From: Sipunculus nudus
Lineage: Eukaryota > Annelida > Sipuncula > Golfingiida > Sipunculidae
Direction: 5' to 3'
Assembly: GCA_026874595.1 (NCBI GenBank)
Contig: CM049318.1
Span: 21,429,456-21,493,455, forward strand
DNA: 64,000 nt
Shown here: positions 1 through 12,600 of the stretch, one piece after another
Numbering within the stretch: position 1 is the first letter of the stretch
How the letters are laid out: every line of letters begins with the position of its first letter
The notes under the pieces: model-generated
What the model saw: only the letters and a program-made list of their open reading frames with translations
The model's database searches: none
What the model was told of the DNA's origin: nothing
Made by a program: the position numbers and the translations under genes

Positions 1-940
1 TCATTAAGTCTTTGATAAGTTCCGTCAGTTTTATCTTTCAGTGTTGCTAATTACTGTATATGGAAATTTATAATAAGCGATGAACTCAACAGCCAGGATA
101 TACTCAAATAGTGTATGCAACTTCTTATCTCAACCAATTTAATTGGAAGGATTTATTTAATCTAATCTAAATAAAAGGGTAACTACTCAGCTTAAAACTT
201 GCCACACTGTACGAAATATCCCTTGAGTGTTTTTACTGTAGTTGGTATCATCTTCCTATCTAAACTAAAGACCAGCTGACCTCTGCGGCCTTTCTCGAGC
301 ACCGATTAGCATCCATCCGCCGTTTCCTCTCTACTTACGCGTGCTGTCGCTTCTGTCGCCCCATTTCCGCGCCTGTAAAAAAACTAATGGATAAATGTAA
401 TTCAGTTCTTGCTGGGTTAACATGGAGAGCAAGCCTTTGCGCCTGCAGCTCGTTCAGAATAATGGTGCGCGCCTCATTTTAAGAAGCGTAAGACTGACCA
501 TATATCACGCCACTTCGCGTATAATACAAAATTACTGTTTTTTATACCGCCATGTCAATGGCTCACTTCCATCATATTTGTCTGAAAAATATTAATAACC
601 TTTATAGCCTTTGCGCAAGCTGTATTCGGCTGGTGAAATCTTAAAGTACCAAAGTGTTATATGAAATCGGTTAGAATTCTCTTTCTACTACACTTAAAAT
701 CTCCGACACTTATATCATGTAAAACCAATTTTAAAAGTTATCTCATACGGCAAGCTTTTGGTCATTAATATGTATCATTTGTATTTCTTAGGTCAGTTAC
801 AATTGATTAGCAAGAGAAGGTGAGAAAGAAAGTGGGCTTAGGGAGTGGCACAGAGAGTAGGTTTAAGTGAAATTGTGCTTTGTCAGTGGATACGAGTTTA
901 TGTGAGAGTCAGACATATCGGAAAACTGGTGCTATATAAA
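1..940. other. intergenic, nothing recognised
   Basis: AT-rich sequence with no convincing open frame, splice-flanked exon, RNA gene or repeat on either strand. It ends at a short trinucleotide microsatellite. Confidence 0.5.
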
Positions 941-941
941 T

Positions 942-981
942 ACTACTACTACTACTACTTATTATTATTATTATTATTATT
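942..981. repeat. trinucleotide microsatellite (ACT)n-(ATT)n
   Basis: Five or six ACT units pass directly into about eight ATT units. This is a compound simple repeat with no coding meaning. Confidence 0.9.
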
Positions 982-1473
982 ACAAACCACATTCCAACCC
1001 TGAACTGTGAAGAAGGTTCCTCTTAATTATTTAAAATGAGACTGTCCCATTGGTACTCTCTGTTTAAATCACCCCTGGAAAAGCCGTCCTACTCCAGTTC
1101 GTTCTAAAGACACCCATGTAGAAGGGCTGTCTGGACACCCTTTGCAGAAGCCAAATTGTCTTAAACAACAGCAATAAGGTGCGACTATTTATGAAATGAC
1201 CAAAAGAAAGCATTTCTTCTCTTTCCTCTAGGACGAGTGTGTAAACCCTGTTTGGCAGGCATCTGAAGTCCTGTTTCTTCAAATCAGATTCAGAAGGGGT
1301 AATGGCAATCACAAATCGTAATCTATTAAAATCGATTACATATTTTTAGAAATCGTATTCGATTACATTATTTAAAGCGAGGTACAGTAGGCCTATTTCA
1401 TCCGAAATAAAAAACGGAGAACCGAAATTTTGACCATTTATCCGAAATGACAAAAATAAATCCAGAATAAAAA

Positions 1474-1475
<2 letters not shown>

Positions 1476-1525
<50 letters not shown>
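1476..1525. repeat. (AT)n microsatellite
   Basis: About 25 uninterrupted AT units. The Tyr-Ile repeat reading frame across it is an artefact of the dinucleotide run. Confidence 0.95.
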
Positions 1526-1527
<2 letters not shown>

Positions 1528-1799
1528 TCTGATTCAAAACAAAAGTAGCCAAATCAGCGGTGATACATACTGCCGACTGATTAGTGCACCCGAGCGTAGG
1601 CAGAAGGTATGAAAACACCGCCCCAACGGCCGGGTTTGTCCTCGGCTCGCTTTAATCAAAACGCCCAGGCCATTGTTATTAACCTGTACAGACAAAACGT
1701 TACAACAGACCATAACTGAGTAGTTATGATCTTTAGCCAGGTAGTCCTCCAGGTATTGATTACTACGGTGAGCATTAGTTGAATTTATGTGCGCCTCCG

Positions 1800-1900
1800 T
1801 TTTTTAGCTCAGCAGACTGAAAGTCATCTGAGCTATAGCGATCACTCTTTGTCCGTCGTCCGTCTGTCTGTCCGTCTGTCCGTCTGTCCGTCCGTTAACC
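1800..1900 (+). repeat. hairpin and GTCCGTC head of a dispersed tandem-repeat element
   Basis: TTTTTAGCTCAG is followed by an imperfect inverted repeat (AGCTCAGCAGACT with AGTCATCTGAGCT, loop of about 3 nt). Then comes a run of GTCCGTC/GTCTGTC units leading into the 337-bp monomers. The same head occurs at 22710-22800 and, inverted, at 59730-59812. A terminal hairpin followed by a short microsatellite-like run and then tandem monomers resembles the non-autonomous Helitron/Helentron-related elements described from bivalves. That assignment is inference. Confidence 0.6.
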
Positions 1901-4900
1901 AGGCACAAATTGTAACTGCTGGACCTAGAACCTTGTAACTTGGGATTCTGAGAGGTCCATGAAAAATCTCCTTGGAAATCAGAAATAAGGTCTCTGTTAC
2001 CCATATCCTTCGAGCTATGGGGCCCGTAAGTACCTCCTAGAAAAGTAAAAAATTTCATACAAAAACTTCAATATCTCATTAACTTCTTGACTGATGGTCA
2101 TGATTTTTGGCATACATATTGATCATGAGATGTTTCATCAGTTCCTGCAGACTGGTGGCGCCACCTGTATTTTTCGATTTTTTACAATTTTTTTTTCTCT
2201 ATTTATGAAACCTTTAAAAATGTGAACATCTGTTAACAAGGTACAAATCGTAAACACTGGACCTAGAATCTTCATTCTTGACACACTGAGAGGTCTATGA
2301 AAAGTCTCCATGGAAACCAGAAATTAGGTCTCTGTTACCCATATCATTTGAGCTATGGGGCCCCAAAGTATCCCCCAGGACAGTCAAAAATTTCATACAA
2401 AAACTTCAATATCTCATTAACTACATCACTGATGGTCATGATTTTTGGCATACGTATTGATCATGAGATGTTTCATCAGTTTCTGCAGACTGGTGGCGCC
2501 ACCTATATTTTTCAATTTTTACAAATCGTTTTCTCTATTTTTGAGACCTTTAAAAATGTGAACAGATGTTAACAGGGCACAAATCATGAAGACTGGACCT
2601 AGAATCTTCATTCTTGACACACTGAGAGGTCCATGAAAAATCTCCGTGTTAACCAGAAATTAGGTCTCTGTTACCCATATCCTTTGAGCTATGGGGCCCA
2701 AAGTACCCCCCAGAAAAGTCAAACATTTCATACAAAAACTTCAATATCTCATTAACTACTTGACTGATGGTCATGATTTTTGGCATACATATTGATCATG
2801 AGATGTTTCATCAGTTCCTGCAGACTGGTGGCGCCACCTGTATTTTTCGATTTTTTACAATTTTTTTTTTCTCTATTTATGAAACCTTTAAAAATGTGAA
2901 CATCTGTTAACAAGGTACAAATCGTAAACACTGGACCTAGAATCTTCATTCTTGACACACTAAGAGGTCTATGAAAAGTCTCCATGGAAACCAGAAATTA
3001 GGTCTCTGTTACCCATATCATTTGAGCTATGGGGCCCCAAAGTATCCCCCAGGACAGTCAAAAATTTCATACAAAAACTTCAATATCTCATTAACTACAT
3101 CACTGATGGTCATGATTTTTGGCATACGTATTGATCATGAGATGTTTCATCAGTTTCTGCAGACTGGTGGCGCCACCTATATCTTTCAATTTTTACAAAT
3201 TGTTTTCTCTATTTTTGAGACCTTTAAAAATGTGAACAGATGTTAACAGGGCACAAATCATGAAGACTGGACCTAGAATCTTCATTCTTGACACACTGAG
3301 AGGTCCATGAAAAATCTCCGTGTTAACCAGAAATTAGGTCTCTGTTACCCATATCCTTTGAGCTATGGGGCCCAAAGTACCCCCCAGAAAAGTCAAACAT
3401 TTCATACAAAAACTTCAATATCTCATTAACTACTTGACTGATGGTCATGATTTTTGGCATACATATTGACCATGAGACTTTCCATCAGTTCCTGCAGACT
3501 GGTGGCGCCACCTGTATTTTTCGATTTTTTACGAATGTTTTTCTCTATTTTTGAGACCTTTAAAAATGTGAACAGCTGTTAACAAGGCACAAATCATAAA
3601 CACTTTACCTAGAATCTTAATTCTTGACACACTCAGAGGTCCATGAAAAATCTCCTTGGAAACCAGAAATAAGGTCTCTGTTACACTTATCCTTCGTGCT
3701 ATGGGGCCCCAAAGTACCCCCCAGAATAGTCAAAAATTTTCATACAAAAACTTCAATATCTCATTAACTACATCACTGATGTTCATGATTTTTGGCATAC
3801 ATATTGATCATGAGATGTTTCATCAGTTCCTGCAGACTGGTGGCGCCACCTGTATTTTTCGATTTTTTACAATTTTTTTTCTCTATTTATGAAACCTTTA
3901 AAAATGTGAACATCTGTTAACAAGGTACAAATCGTAAACACTGGACCTAGAATCTTCATTCTTGACACACTGAGAGGTCTATGAAAAGTCTCCATGGAAA
4001 CCAGAAATTAGGTCTCTGTTACCCATATCATTTGAGCTATGGGGCCCCAAAGTATCCCCTAGGACAGTCAAAAATTTCATACAAAAACTTCAATATCTCA
4101 TTAACTACATCACTGATGGTCATGATTTTTGGCATACGTATTGATCATGAGATGTTTCATCAGTTTCTGCAGACTGGTGGCGCCACCTATATTTTTCAAT
4201 TTTTACAAATCGTTTTCTCTATTTTTGAGACCTTTAAAAATGTGAACAGATGTTAACAGGGCACAAATCATGAAGACTGGACCTAGAATCTTCATTCTTG
4301 ACACACTGAGAGGTCCATGAAAAATCTCCGTGTTAACCAGAAATTAGGTCTCTGTTACCCATATCCTTTGAGCTATGGGGCCCAAAGTACCCCCCAGAAA
4401 AGTCAAACATTTCATACAAAAACTTCAATATCTCATTAACTACTTGACTGATGGTCATGATTTTTGGCATACATATTGACCATGAGACTTTCCATCAGTT
4501 CCTGCAGACTGGTGGCGCCACCTGTATTTGTCGATTTTTTACGAATGTTTTTCTCTATTTTTGAGACCTTTAAAAATGTGAACATCTGTTAACAAGGCAC
4601 AAATCATAAACACTTTACCTAGAATCTTAATTCTTGACACACTCAGAGGTCCATGAAAAATCTCCTTGGAAACCAGAAATTAGGTCTCTGTTACACTTAT
4701 CCTTCGTGCTATGGGGCCCCAAAGTACCCCCCAGAATAGTCAAAAATTTTCATACAAAAACTTCAATATCTCATTAACTACATCACTGATGTTCATGATT
4801 TTTGGCATACATATTGATCATGAGATGTTTCATCAGTTTCTGCAGACTGGTGGCGCCCCCTGTATTAGTTCGGGTTTTTTTTTAAAGAATTTTTTCTCTA

Positions 4901-5570
4901 TTTTTGAGACCTTTAAAAATGTGAACAGCTGTTAACAGGGCACAAATCATAAAGACTGGCCATAGAATCTTCATTCTTGACACACTGAGAGGTCCATGAA
5001 AAGTCTCCATTGAAACCTGAAATAAGGTCTCTGTTACCCATATCTTTTGAGCTGTTGGGGGCTCCCATTTCCCCCCCAGAATAATGGAAAATTTGATACA
5101 AAAGCTGAAATATCTGAACAACTAAAGCAGAGATCACCATAATTGTTTGCATGGATATTGATCATGAGCTGTTCCATCAGTTTCTGCAGACTTGGTGCGC
5201 CACCTCAATTTTTTTCAATTTTTTACGAATTTTTTTCTCTTTTTTTTTTGAGACCTTTAAAGATGTGGTTATCTGTCAACAGGGTACAAATCCCAACAAC
5301 TAGACCTAGAATCTTCATTCTTGTCATGCAAGGAGGTCCATGAAAAGTGCCTGTGGAAACTTGAAATTAGGTCTCTGTTACCCATATCCTTCAAGCTATA
5401 GGCCTCTGAAGTATCCCTCAGAATAATGGACAATTTGATACAAAAGCTGAAGTATCTGAACAACTAATGCGGAGATAACCATGGTTCTTTGCATGGATAT
5501 TGACCATTAAGTGTTTTTATTAGTTTCTGCAGACTGGTGGAGCCACCTGTAATTTTTATCCGCCAAAACG
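1900..5570 (+). repeat. satellite-like array, ~337-bp monomer, about 11 copies, higher-order structure
   Basis: The GGTGGCGCCACC palindrome, preceded by CTGCAGACT, recurs near 2154, 2492, 2827, 3166, 3501, 3839, 4176, 4511 and 4849, a step of 335-339 bp. More degenerate copies lie near 5187 and 5535. Each monomer also has GGACCTAGAATCTTCATTCT, a GAGCTATGGGGCCC block and TTCAATATCTCATTAACTA. Some monomers are near-identical at a distance: the 2297, 2971 and 3981 blocks give the same 91-residue reading frame except for one residue. This gives a 674-bp dimer step, then a 1010-bp trimer step. Open frames here are by-products of monomer length and are not called as genes. Confidence 0.9.
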
Positions 5571-5579
5571 AAGTTTTGC

Positions 5580-7190
5580 AGATACTATGTTTTTGACCGG
5601 GTTCCTCCGCCGCCACTGCGTTCATTTCCAGAGAACTCATCTGAGACTAATAGACCGATTTTTCCGAAACTTACACCAGTTTTCGGGTCACATGTGAACT
5701 GGTGCCTAACCAATTTGCGTTGACCTCTGACCTTTCCTCTCTGCCCAGCATCCACTTGTGCGTCTGTTTCCACACATAAACCCTCATATCTGGGGAACCG
5801 TTTGACCGATCAGGAAATAAAATTTATACAAATGTAGCCCTTGGATAGCTTTATAACATACATAAAAAATGGTGGCGCCACCTGTAACCATGTTTGCACA
5901 GTGTCCATCTGTACATCTGCCTTGGGTTAAAATCACTCATATCTCTGCAGTGAATTGACTAATTCACCTGAAATTCGGCATGCGTATACATCCTGGATAA
6001 CTTTCTTGATTTTATGACAGGTGGCGCCACCTACATTCACGTTCAAGCTGATGACATCCAAGCTCATATCTGGGGAACCGTTTGACCGATCAGGAAATAA
6101 AATTTATACAAATGTAGCCCTTGGATAGCTTTATAACATACACAAAAAATGGTTGCGCCACCTGTAACCATGTTTGCACAGTGGCCATCTGTTCATCTGC
6201 CTTGGGTTAAAATCACTCCTATCTCTGCAGTGAATTGAATAATTCACCTGAAATTCAGCATGCGTATACATCCTGGATAGCTTTCTTGATTTTATGACAG
6301 GTGGCGCCACCTACATTCACGTTCACGCTGATCACATTCAAGTTCATATCTCGGGAACCGTTTGACCGACTGGGCCAAAATGTTGCATGTGTATAGATCT
6401 CACATAGCTCTTTATCATACACAAAACTGGTGGCGCCACCTGCAACCATTTTTGCACTGTCCGTCTGTTTGTCTGCCGTGGAATAATGTCACTCATATCT
6501 CGGCAGTGGTTTGACATATCTGCTTAAAAATTTGCAGTTTTATACATCCTGGATAGCTTTCTTGATTTTATGACAGGTGGCGCCACCTACATTATAGTTT
6601 ACGCTACAGACATCCAAGCTCACATCTCGAGAGGCGTTTGAACAATTGGGCCAAAATTTTGCATGTGTATAGATCTCACATAGGTCTTTATCATACACAA
6701 AACTGAAGGAGCCACCTGCATTCATTTTTGCACATTTTTCACAGCGTCTGTCTGTTTGTCTGCCGTGGCCTAAAATCACTTATTTCTCTGTATTGGTTTG
6801 ACATAACTGCCTAAAATTTGTATGTTTATACATCCTGGACAACTTTCTTGATTTTATGACAGGTGGCGCCACCTACATTCTAGTTTACGCTGCACACATC
6901 CAAGCTGATATCTCAGGAACCGTTTGACCGAATGGGCCAAAATTGTGCGTGTGTTTAGATCTCACATAGGTCTTTATCATACACAAAAATGGAGGGGCCA
7001 CCTGCAACCGTTTTTGCACAGCGTCTGTCTGTTTCTCTGCCGTGGGCTAAAATCACTCATATACATGTAGTGGTTTGACTTTTCTGCCTAAAACTCCGCA
7101 TATGTATACAACTTGGACAGCTTTCTGGATTTGTGGTAGGTGGCACAACCTACATACACATTTAGGCTGCAGACATCCATGCTAATATGC
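5580..7190 (+). repeat. second tandem array, ~280-bp dimeric unit
   Basis: The unit has two halves of about 150 and 130 bp, each ending in a GGTGGCGCCACC-type palindrome. Palindromes lie near 5871, 6020, 6300, 6429, 6576 and 6861; degenerate ones lie near 6152, 6710, 6991 and 7138. Each half holds a CTCATATCTC-GG-ACCGTTTGACCGA or CACTCATATCTC-GCAGTGGTTTGAC block. 'ATCCTGGATAGCTTTCTTGATTTTATGACAG' type sequence, seen here in shorter pieces, precedes the even-numbered palindromes. The array abuts the 337-bp array and shares only the palindrome and general layout with it. Confidence 0.85.
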
Positions 7191-7631
7191 AACATACCTC
7201 ACTCTATTTCCCCTTGCCACTCAATCCATGCCTCACTTCACCTGTTCTACTCTGATTTTGGCTGATACACGTAGTCACTTGTCGGCTACCCGTATTCTAG
7301 TTTTTAAAGTTTACACATTTTTTTCTCTATTTTTGAGATATATAAATACAGACTTAATCTTGGCCTGTTGGTTAATCTGTTTGATACTTCAGTTGAATGA
7401 GTATATACTACCATTCTGATGATAAAATTTCCTTTTGCGAATCTATTCCCAGTCAACTGAGCGTCTTGACCCATGGGTCACTTGTTACTCATAACGTCTA
7501 TTTCCCCTGGAGTATTTCTGCCGAAAATATGGGAATTTTGATTTGCTAGAATCGTAACTTACAACTGAAGTTGAGGAAGTCTGAGCTTTATAAATCCTGC
7601 TCTGAAGCTGTTTAAACCTTTGTGATATTCA
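7190..7631. other. spacer after the arrays
   Basis: Transition from the degenerate last repeat copy into unique AT-rich DNA. No gene, exon or RNA signal is seen. Confidence 0.4.
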
Positions 7632-7850
7632 ATGACAACGCGATTTACTGCTCATCCTGATTACTCTCAACGTGAATGTTTACATACTGTTAACTCTTAC
7701 TCGTCAATAATGTCACGTAAGCGCAAGCGCCATGTCCTGTCAGTTGATGACGAGCTGTCGATCCTTGCAAGACTTGACACGGGTACCAAGCCAGCTGACT
7801 TCGCCAGAGAATTCAAGGTCGACAGATCTACGATCTGCGAATTTACGTTT
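7632..7850 (+). pseudogene. fragment of a Tigger/pogo-type transposase (CENP-B N-terminal HTH)
   Basis: From Met at 7710 the frame reads MSRKRKRHVLSVDDELSILA and continues with RLDTGTKPADFAREFKVDRS and TICE. Basic residues, then L-S-V-D-D-E-L-S-I, then a second helix pair ending F-K-V-D-R-S-T-I, form the CENP-B/Psq-type helix-turn-helix that opens pogo/Tigger/Jerky transposases and their domesticated relatives. In the family the domain contacts the terminal repeat DNA. After residue ~72 of the open frame similarity stops at about 7842, and the frame runs on to 8066 with unrelated residues. No DDE catalytic domain follows, so this is a truncated relic or a lone first exon. The Met at 7632 is the frame start, but the conserved part begins at 7710. 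Confidence 0.7.
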
Positions 7851-9460
7851 TGTTTAATTTATTTGAAACAAAACTGTGTACATAAACTTGTTCACTTGGG
7901 CATTCAACCGATCCTGTCGCTTGTAATGTCAATAAAAATACAGCACTTTGTTAATAAGGTTCCCGTATTTAACCTATCAGCCAAGAGATGGCAGCACTTT
8001 CAAGGTCATGGTAGGCTTTTCCATTTATCATGGCAGCCAGGTACGCATGACATGATGTCGGTATGATATCGATTTTTCCCAGCGCAGGACTGTCCACGAT
8101 TATTTATATTATAATATAATAATGTGTTCTGTATGAAAAATGTATTAAATCGATCGAAAACTTACAATATATATATAGTCACACGTTTATCATTGGCTAG
8201 CTTATTCAATTTGGGTCAGTCAGTATCTGGTAATGTCCCGAACTCGGCGGTAATCAAGGTGATTCCCATAGCAATTTCAGGCGAAATCGTTCATCCGACA
8301 CAATCATTACTCCGAACAAAAAGCGTGTTCTCCGATGCATTCGGACAAACGACGCTCTACTGTAATTGTTATCGCAATTTATAGCTCTCCCGATGTAATC
8401 GTAATCATGATAATTAGATACCATTACATTGAATACATTTGTATTTTCCAATTTAAATAGCTTCGGTTTATGTTTTCTTTCAATCTTATCATTCGTAACT
8501 CCCACTGATGTAAATTATCATTAAGATTGAATCATTCAGATGTTTAAGAGTGAATCATTCAGATGTTCTGACCTCTGACAGCCATCAAATCCTACTCAAG
8601 TAGTAGATCTGATGGAAGCTAGCCGGATTGTGTGAGCTTTTTAAGATGAAATAATTAAAATATAAATAAGAGCACAATTTTATTTAATTTATGTCATGTT
8701 TAGTATGGTCAACATAACTTTATTAAAGACCATGGTGAAGTGCTCAATACAGACATCCGATATGTGCAAACAAAGTCCCCCCCCCCCCCCCCCCCCCAGC
8801 GGACACCTGCACTGGGCCATAAGGCGAGAAGCGCACAGAACAGTTTGACTACCAGCCGTACAATCAGCACAGTTTACCTAATGATAGCATCACTATATCT
8901 TTAGAATAAACTATATAAGAGAATTTACATGTACACTGCCATGGCCCACAATAACTTTAGTTATCCTAGTAAATTATTGGTCAATTAAACGATTGAAGGA
9001 AGAGGCATGCCCCTATTTACTACAACATATCATATTTAGTTCTGTCAGAGACGACGCTTACGAATGTAAGATATTAATACCGAAATGATATAGTAGTTTA
9101 AAATTACAGAAGACCTATTTCATATAACTTATACAACTTGAAAATATATTCATTTTTTTTAATGAAAAACAAACTTTTTGGTTTATAAAAGACAGAAGCC
9201 TATAACTTGCATGAAAATACACCTAAATGGTGCGGTCTCGTCCAAAAATACTACCAAAGAAGTCATAATACACAGGAACACTTCATTTGTTAAATCAGTC
9301 CCCTCTCTTATGCGATTCCAAATTGTCTAATTATGCACTTCTTCAATTTAAGCGCAGAACTACCGCCATTATCCATTGATGCTATAAAGTGCATCTGCGA
9401 AGGGATACCTCGGGCTGTCGGGATTTCCCGATAGGATAAGCAGCGACCGTAGCGAAGATC
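7850..9460. other. intergenic, C homopolymer only
   Basis: No convincing coding or RNA gene on either strand. It contains a C run of about 21 at 8777-8797. The last part (from about 9400) already belongs to the 5' flank shared with GT31 copy B. Confidence 0.4.
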
Positions 9461-9637
9461 AACAGGTGTGGACTGACAGTTACATTAAATCAATCCATCA
9501 TCAATTCATTTCTTCTCTCTACGCGACGTGGACTCTGCAGTTATTGACCCAATATCGGTCCATATACCATAGTTTTGTGTTTATTACAACACGCGGCTCT
9601 TGGCTTAATTCACTGGGGTAACTACTAGCTCTCTATT
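9410..9637 (+). promoter_or_regulatory. conserved 5' flank of GT31 copy A (promoter/5'UTR candidate)
   Basis: About 200 bp upstream of the ATG are matched upstream of copy B (inverted, 30560-30760) and copy C (inverted, 46983-47165). Shared blocks are GAAGATCAACAGGTGTGG (A and B), TCAATTCATTTC and GTTATTGACC-AATATCGGTCC. Conservation immediately upstream of three start codons, one of them in a dead copy, shows common descent. That it acts as promoter or 5'UTR is inferred from position, and no TATA box is obvious. Confidence 0.5.
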
Positions 9638-12600
9638 ATGACGGCTTGCTGTAAATGGCAAATTTTACTAACGTTTAGCGTAGGTTTTCTAACTGGCATA
9701 TTTTTATCAACGTTTTCTTATGGAACCACCCATATACTGCTTGACAGTAAAGGCCTGGTACAGGAAACAACGGACAGATTAAAGAATGTGTTACGCCCGG
9801 GAACCTCACATGGAGTAGATTATTCGCCGACACAGAATAACTTGAACGGAGCAAACAGACCCTCTGAAAAGACCACAGGTCATCACGACACATCGCATGG
9901 ACCCACTGGAAGTCGTTTATATAAATCTGATGAAGGAATGACCACTCGATCCCGTTACATCTTAAATGATCTACAGCACCATCATGGTTTGTACCTTGTA
10001 TTATTTAATGAGGTGATGAGGAAAACTTTTTTTTTTAATCTTTGAAATCTAAAAGAAGACTATTGTCAGATGACTTCTGATTGAAAAAAATATTGGAAAA
10101 TATTATAATCCCCACTGTTACTGATAAAACATCACCATATGTTTCGGATCCCCCAAAATGCATTTAAACCCCACCAATATATAACTTTCAGATGTTTTTC
10201 CATAAAAAATACTCGCACATTAACAAGCTTCCAAGACAGACAGATGGACAGACCTGTAGACAAGCGAAGGAGTAATCATATACAAAGTATAGGTGATGCA
10301 GTACTGTATATTTTGTATTTTATATTTTTGTCAGGTATTTAATAATTCTCAAGATACGTATACGCGTACTCAGAACCACTGCCTAAGGCTTTAATCACTT
10401 TCTATATCATGAACCGATATTGCTCGTTTGTCCAGTTGAGTATATCTGGCTCAATAGGGGTGAACGACAAGTGTTTTGGTTAAACTGGGTGTGGTTTAGC
10501 TAGAATAAATCGTTTACACTAGATTAAAATTTGTATTGTTTATATTGTCCATTTAGATAAGTCGTACATTTTGTATACCTTCTGGCAGGTAGGAACTTAC
10601 ACATATTTTGCTACGGTCAGTAAATTTGAAATATGAAAGTTTGCTGTGATACATGATATATCTGTCTAGGTTTTCATTTTGTTTATGATGTTGAGGTCTC
10701 CGCTGGACGCATACGGGAGAGTGATTGATAAAGTCTCTTACCTTGTAACGCCTAATTAATTTTGTGCACTTTCTAATACGTGTGTTAATTTGCTGATTTC
10801 GTGAAAAGAGGATTATTTCAATATTTGACGTCTATTTGCTAAAGAGTTTCCGTTGAACCTTTTATACAAATATGCCAGAAAACGCCGGTTGTTTGTTTTG
10901 TTTATATCCATGTGTTTATTACATGTAGGGGGCTATAAAATAATCCAAACACATTCAACAAGGACATCTGACGGCAAGTCAGAAAACAAAACTATGGTAA
11001 AGAGCGTGCTGAAACTAATGACCTTTCATCTTCGCACATATGCAAACATTCACCTTAGTTTACATGTATTCATTGTGTTTGTCAACACTAGTGCCTTTTC
11101 ATGTCTACCAATTGTTATAGATGAACTCCGTTTGAACATCCGTCAAGGAGGTGCTTTAAGAACTGTTTTAAGAGGAATTACGTACAGTTCATTCGTATGT
11201 TCGCAGAGAAAGACAGAAATCACATGAATTTTTCAAAATGTTGTTGATTAGCTTGCTTGAGTACTATTTGGTTCATTTATACTAAAATTATGGTTAATAT
11301 TTAAACAATGGGATGGTTGATGTCGATCTGCATGACTCGAACGATTATCATCAAGAGCCGGCGTCAGCTCATTTTACTGAGTAGGCCATCCGAACAACTT
11401 GCAACTGACTACCGAAAAGACAAATTGATATGTAGGAAGAAATAAGATTAGTGACAAAAACACATAAAAGATGATTATAAATGCTTGATTATATATTTAA
11501 CAAATATAAATAATAAAATGCTTTTATACTACAGATGATACGAATGTAGCAGAATCGCTGGCCAAGAAAGTCCGCGTGGCCTGTTTGATCCTGACAACAC
11601 CGAAGAATATAGAGTCACGAGCCATCCATGTGTACAATACCTGGTCTAAACGGTGCAACAAACTTTTCTTCATGAGCTCAGAACCAAACTCCAAATTACC
11701 AGTAGCCGTGATACGCCAGTCCCGCACAGAAGATTCATACTCACTGACCGAAAAGACTTTCCTGTCATTTAAATATGCATATGAGAACATTTTCGACGAA
11801 GCTGATTGGTTCTTTAAAGCCGATGACGACACTTACGCCATCATGGAAAACATGCGTTATTTTTTGTCGGACAAGAATACAAGCAAGCCATTTTACTTCG
11901 GTCAGCGGTTCATGGCGCTCGTTCGCCAAGGTTACAACAGTGGGGGTGCCGGGTATATATTATCTAAAGAAGCCCTGAGGCGTCTTGTACAGAAGGGACT
12001 GAATAACGAAACGTTTTGTAAAGTTAAGAAAGGCATAGAAGACTTAGAACTTGGAAAATGTATGGAGAATCTTGGGATACCAACGGCTGACACCAGAGAT
12101 ACTCTTGGAAGGAGTCGCTTCCATTGTTTACCGTTGGCTGATCACATCTTGGGACTTTACCCCGACTGGTATATCAAATATGACAACGTCAGCAGCAAGA
12201 AAAAGGTGATTTTATTTCTCATTTGTATAACTCCGTACCATTACCAGCGTGAATATGCTTTTACATATATTTTATACGAGAACGGAGACAAAACCTGACA
12301 CAAATCTTGTAAGGAACACTGCTGATTATCTAGGTGTAAAAGGTGCATTACTCTATTTGATTTTGGCACCTTAAAATAATATAACTTCAAATCAAACATA
12401 TTCATTTTTCATCAAATCAGATTTGCCAATTAAGGTCTTAAAATTGTTAAAAGTCATAAAATGTCCAATATTTCAGGTATTGTGTTAACTACAATGCCAT
12501 CTTTATACCACAGGCGCTTGAATCCCTATGAACATAATCTGTAGGACTTATCAAGGTATAATAATAATGTATTCTTGCGTAATTTTAGACCTGAGAATGT

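Noticed and set aside
2297-5121. Several open frames of 75-91 codons, three nearly identical
   Set aside because: They lie in 337-bp satellite monomers, repeat with the monomers and occur on both strands; copies break freely.
1900-7190. Regularly spaced repeats suggesting a CRISPR-like array
   Set aside because: Whole monomers of 280-337 bp are repeated without unique spacers, and the genome is animal.
11524-11832. 102-codon minus-strand frame opposite GT31 exon 2 (also at 41532-41840)
   Set aside because: It mirrors a conserved coding exon on the opposite strand and has no features of its own.
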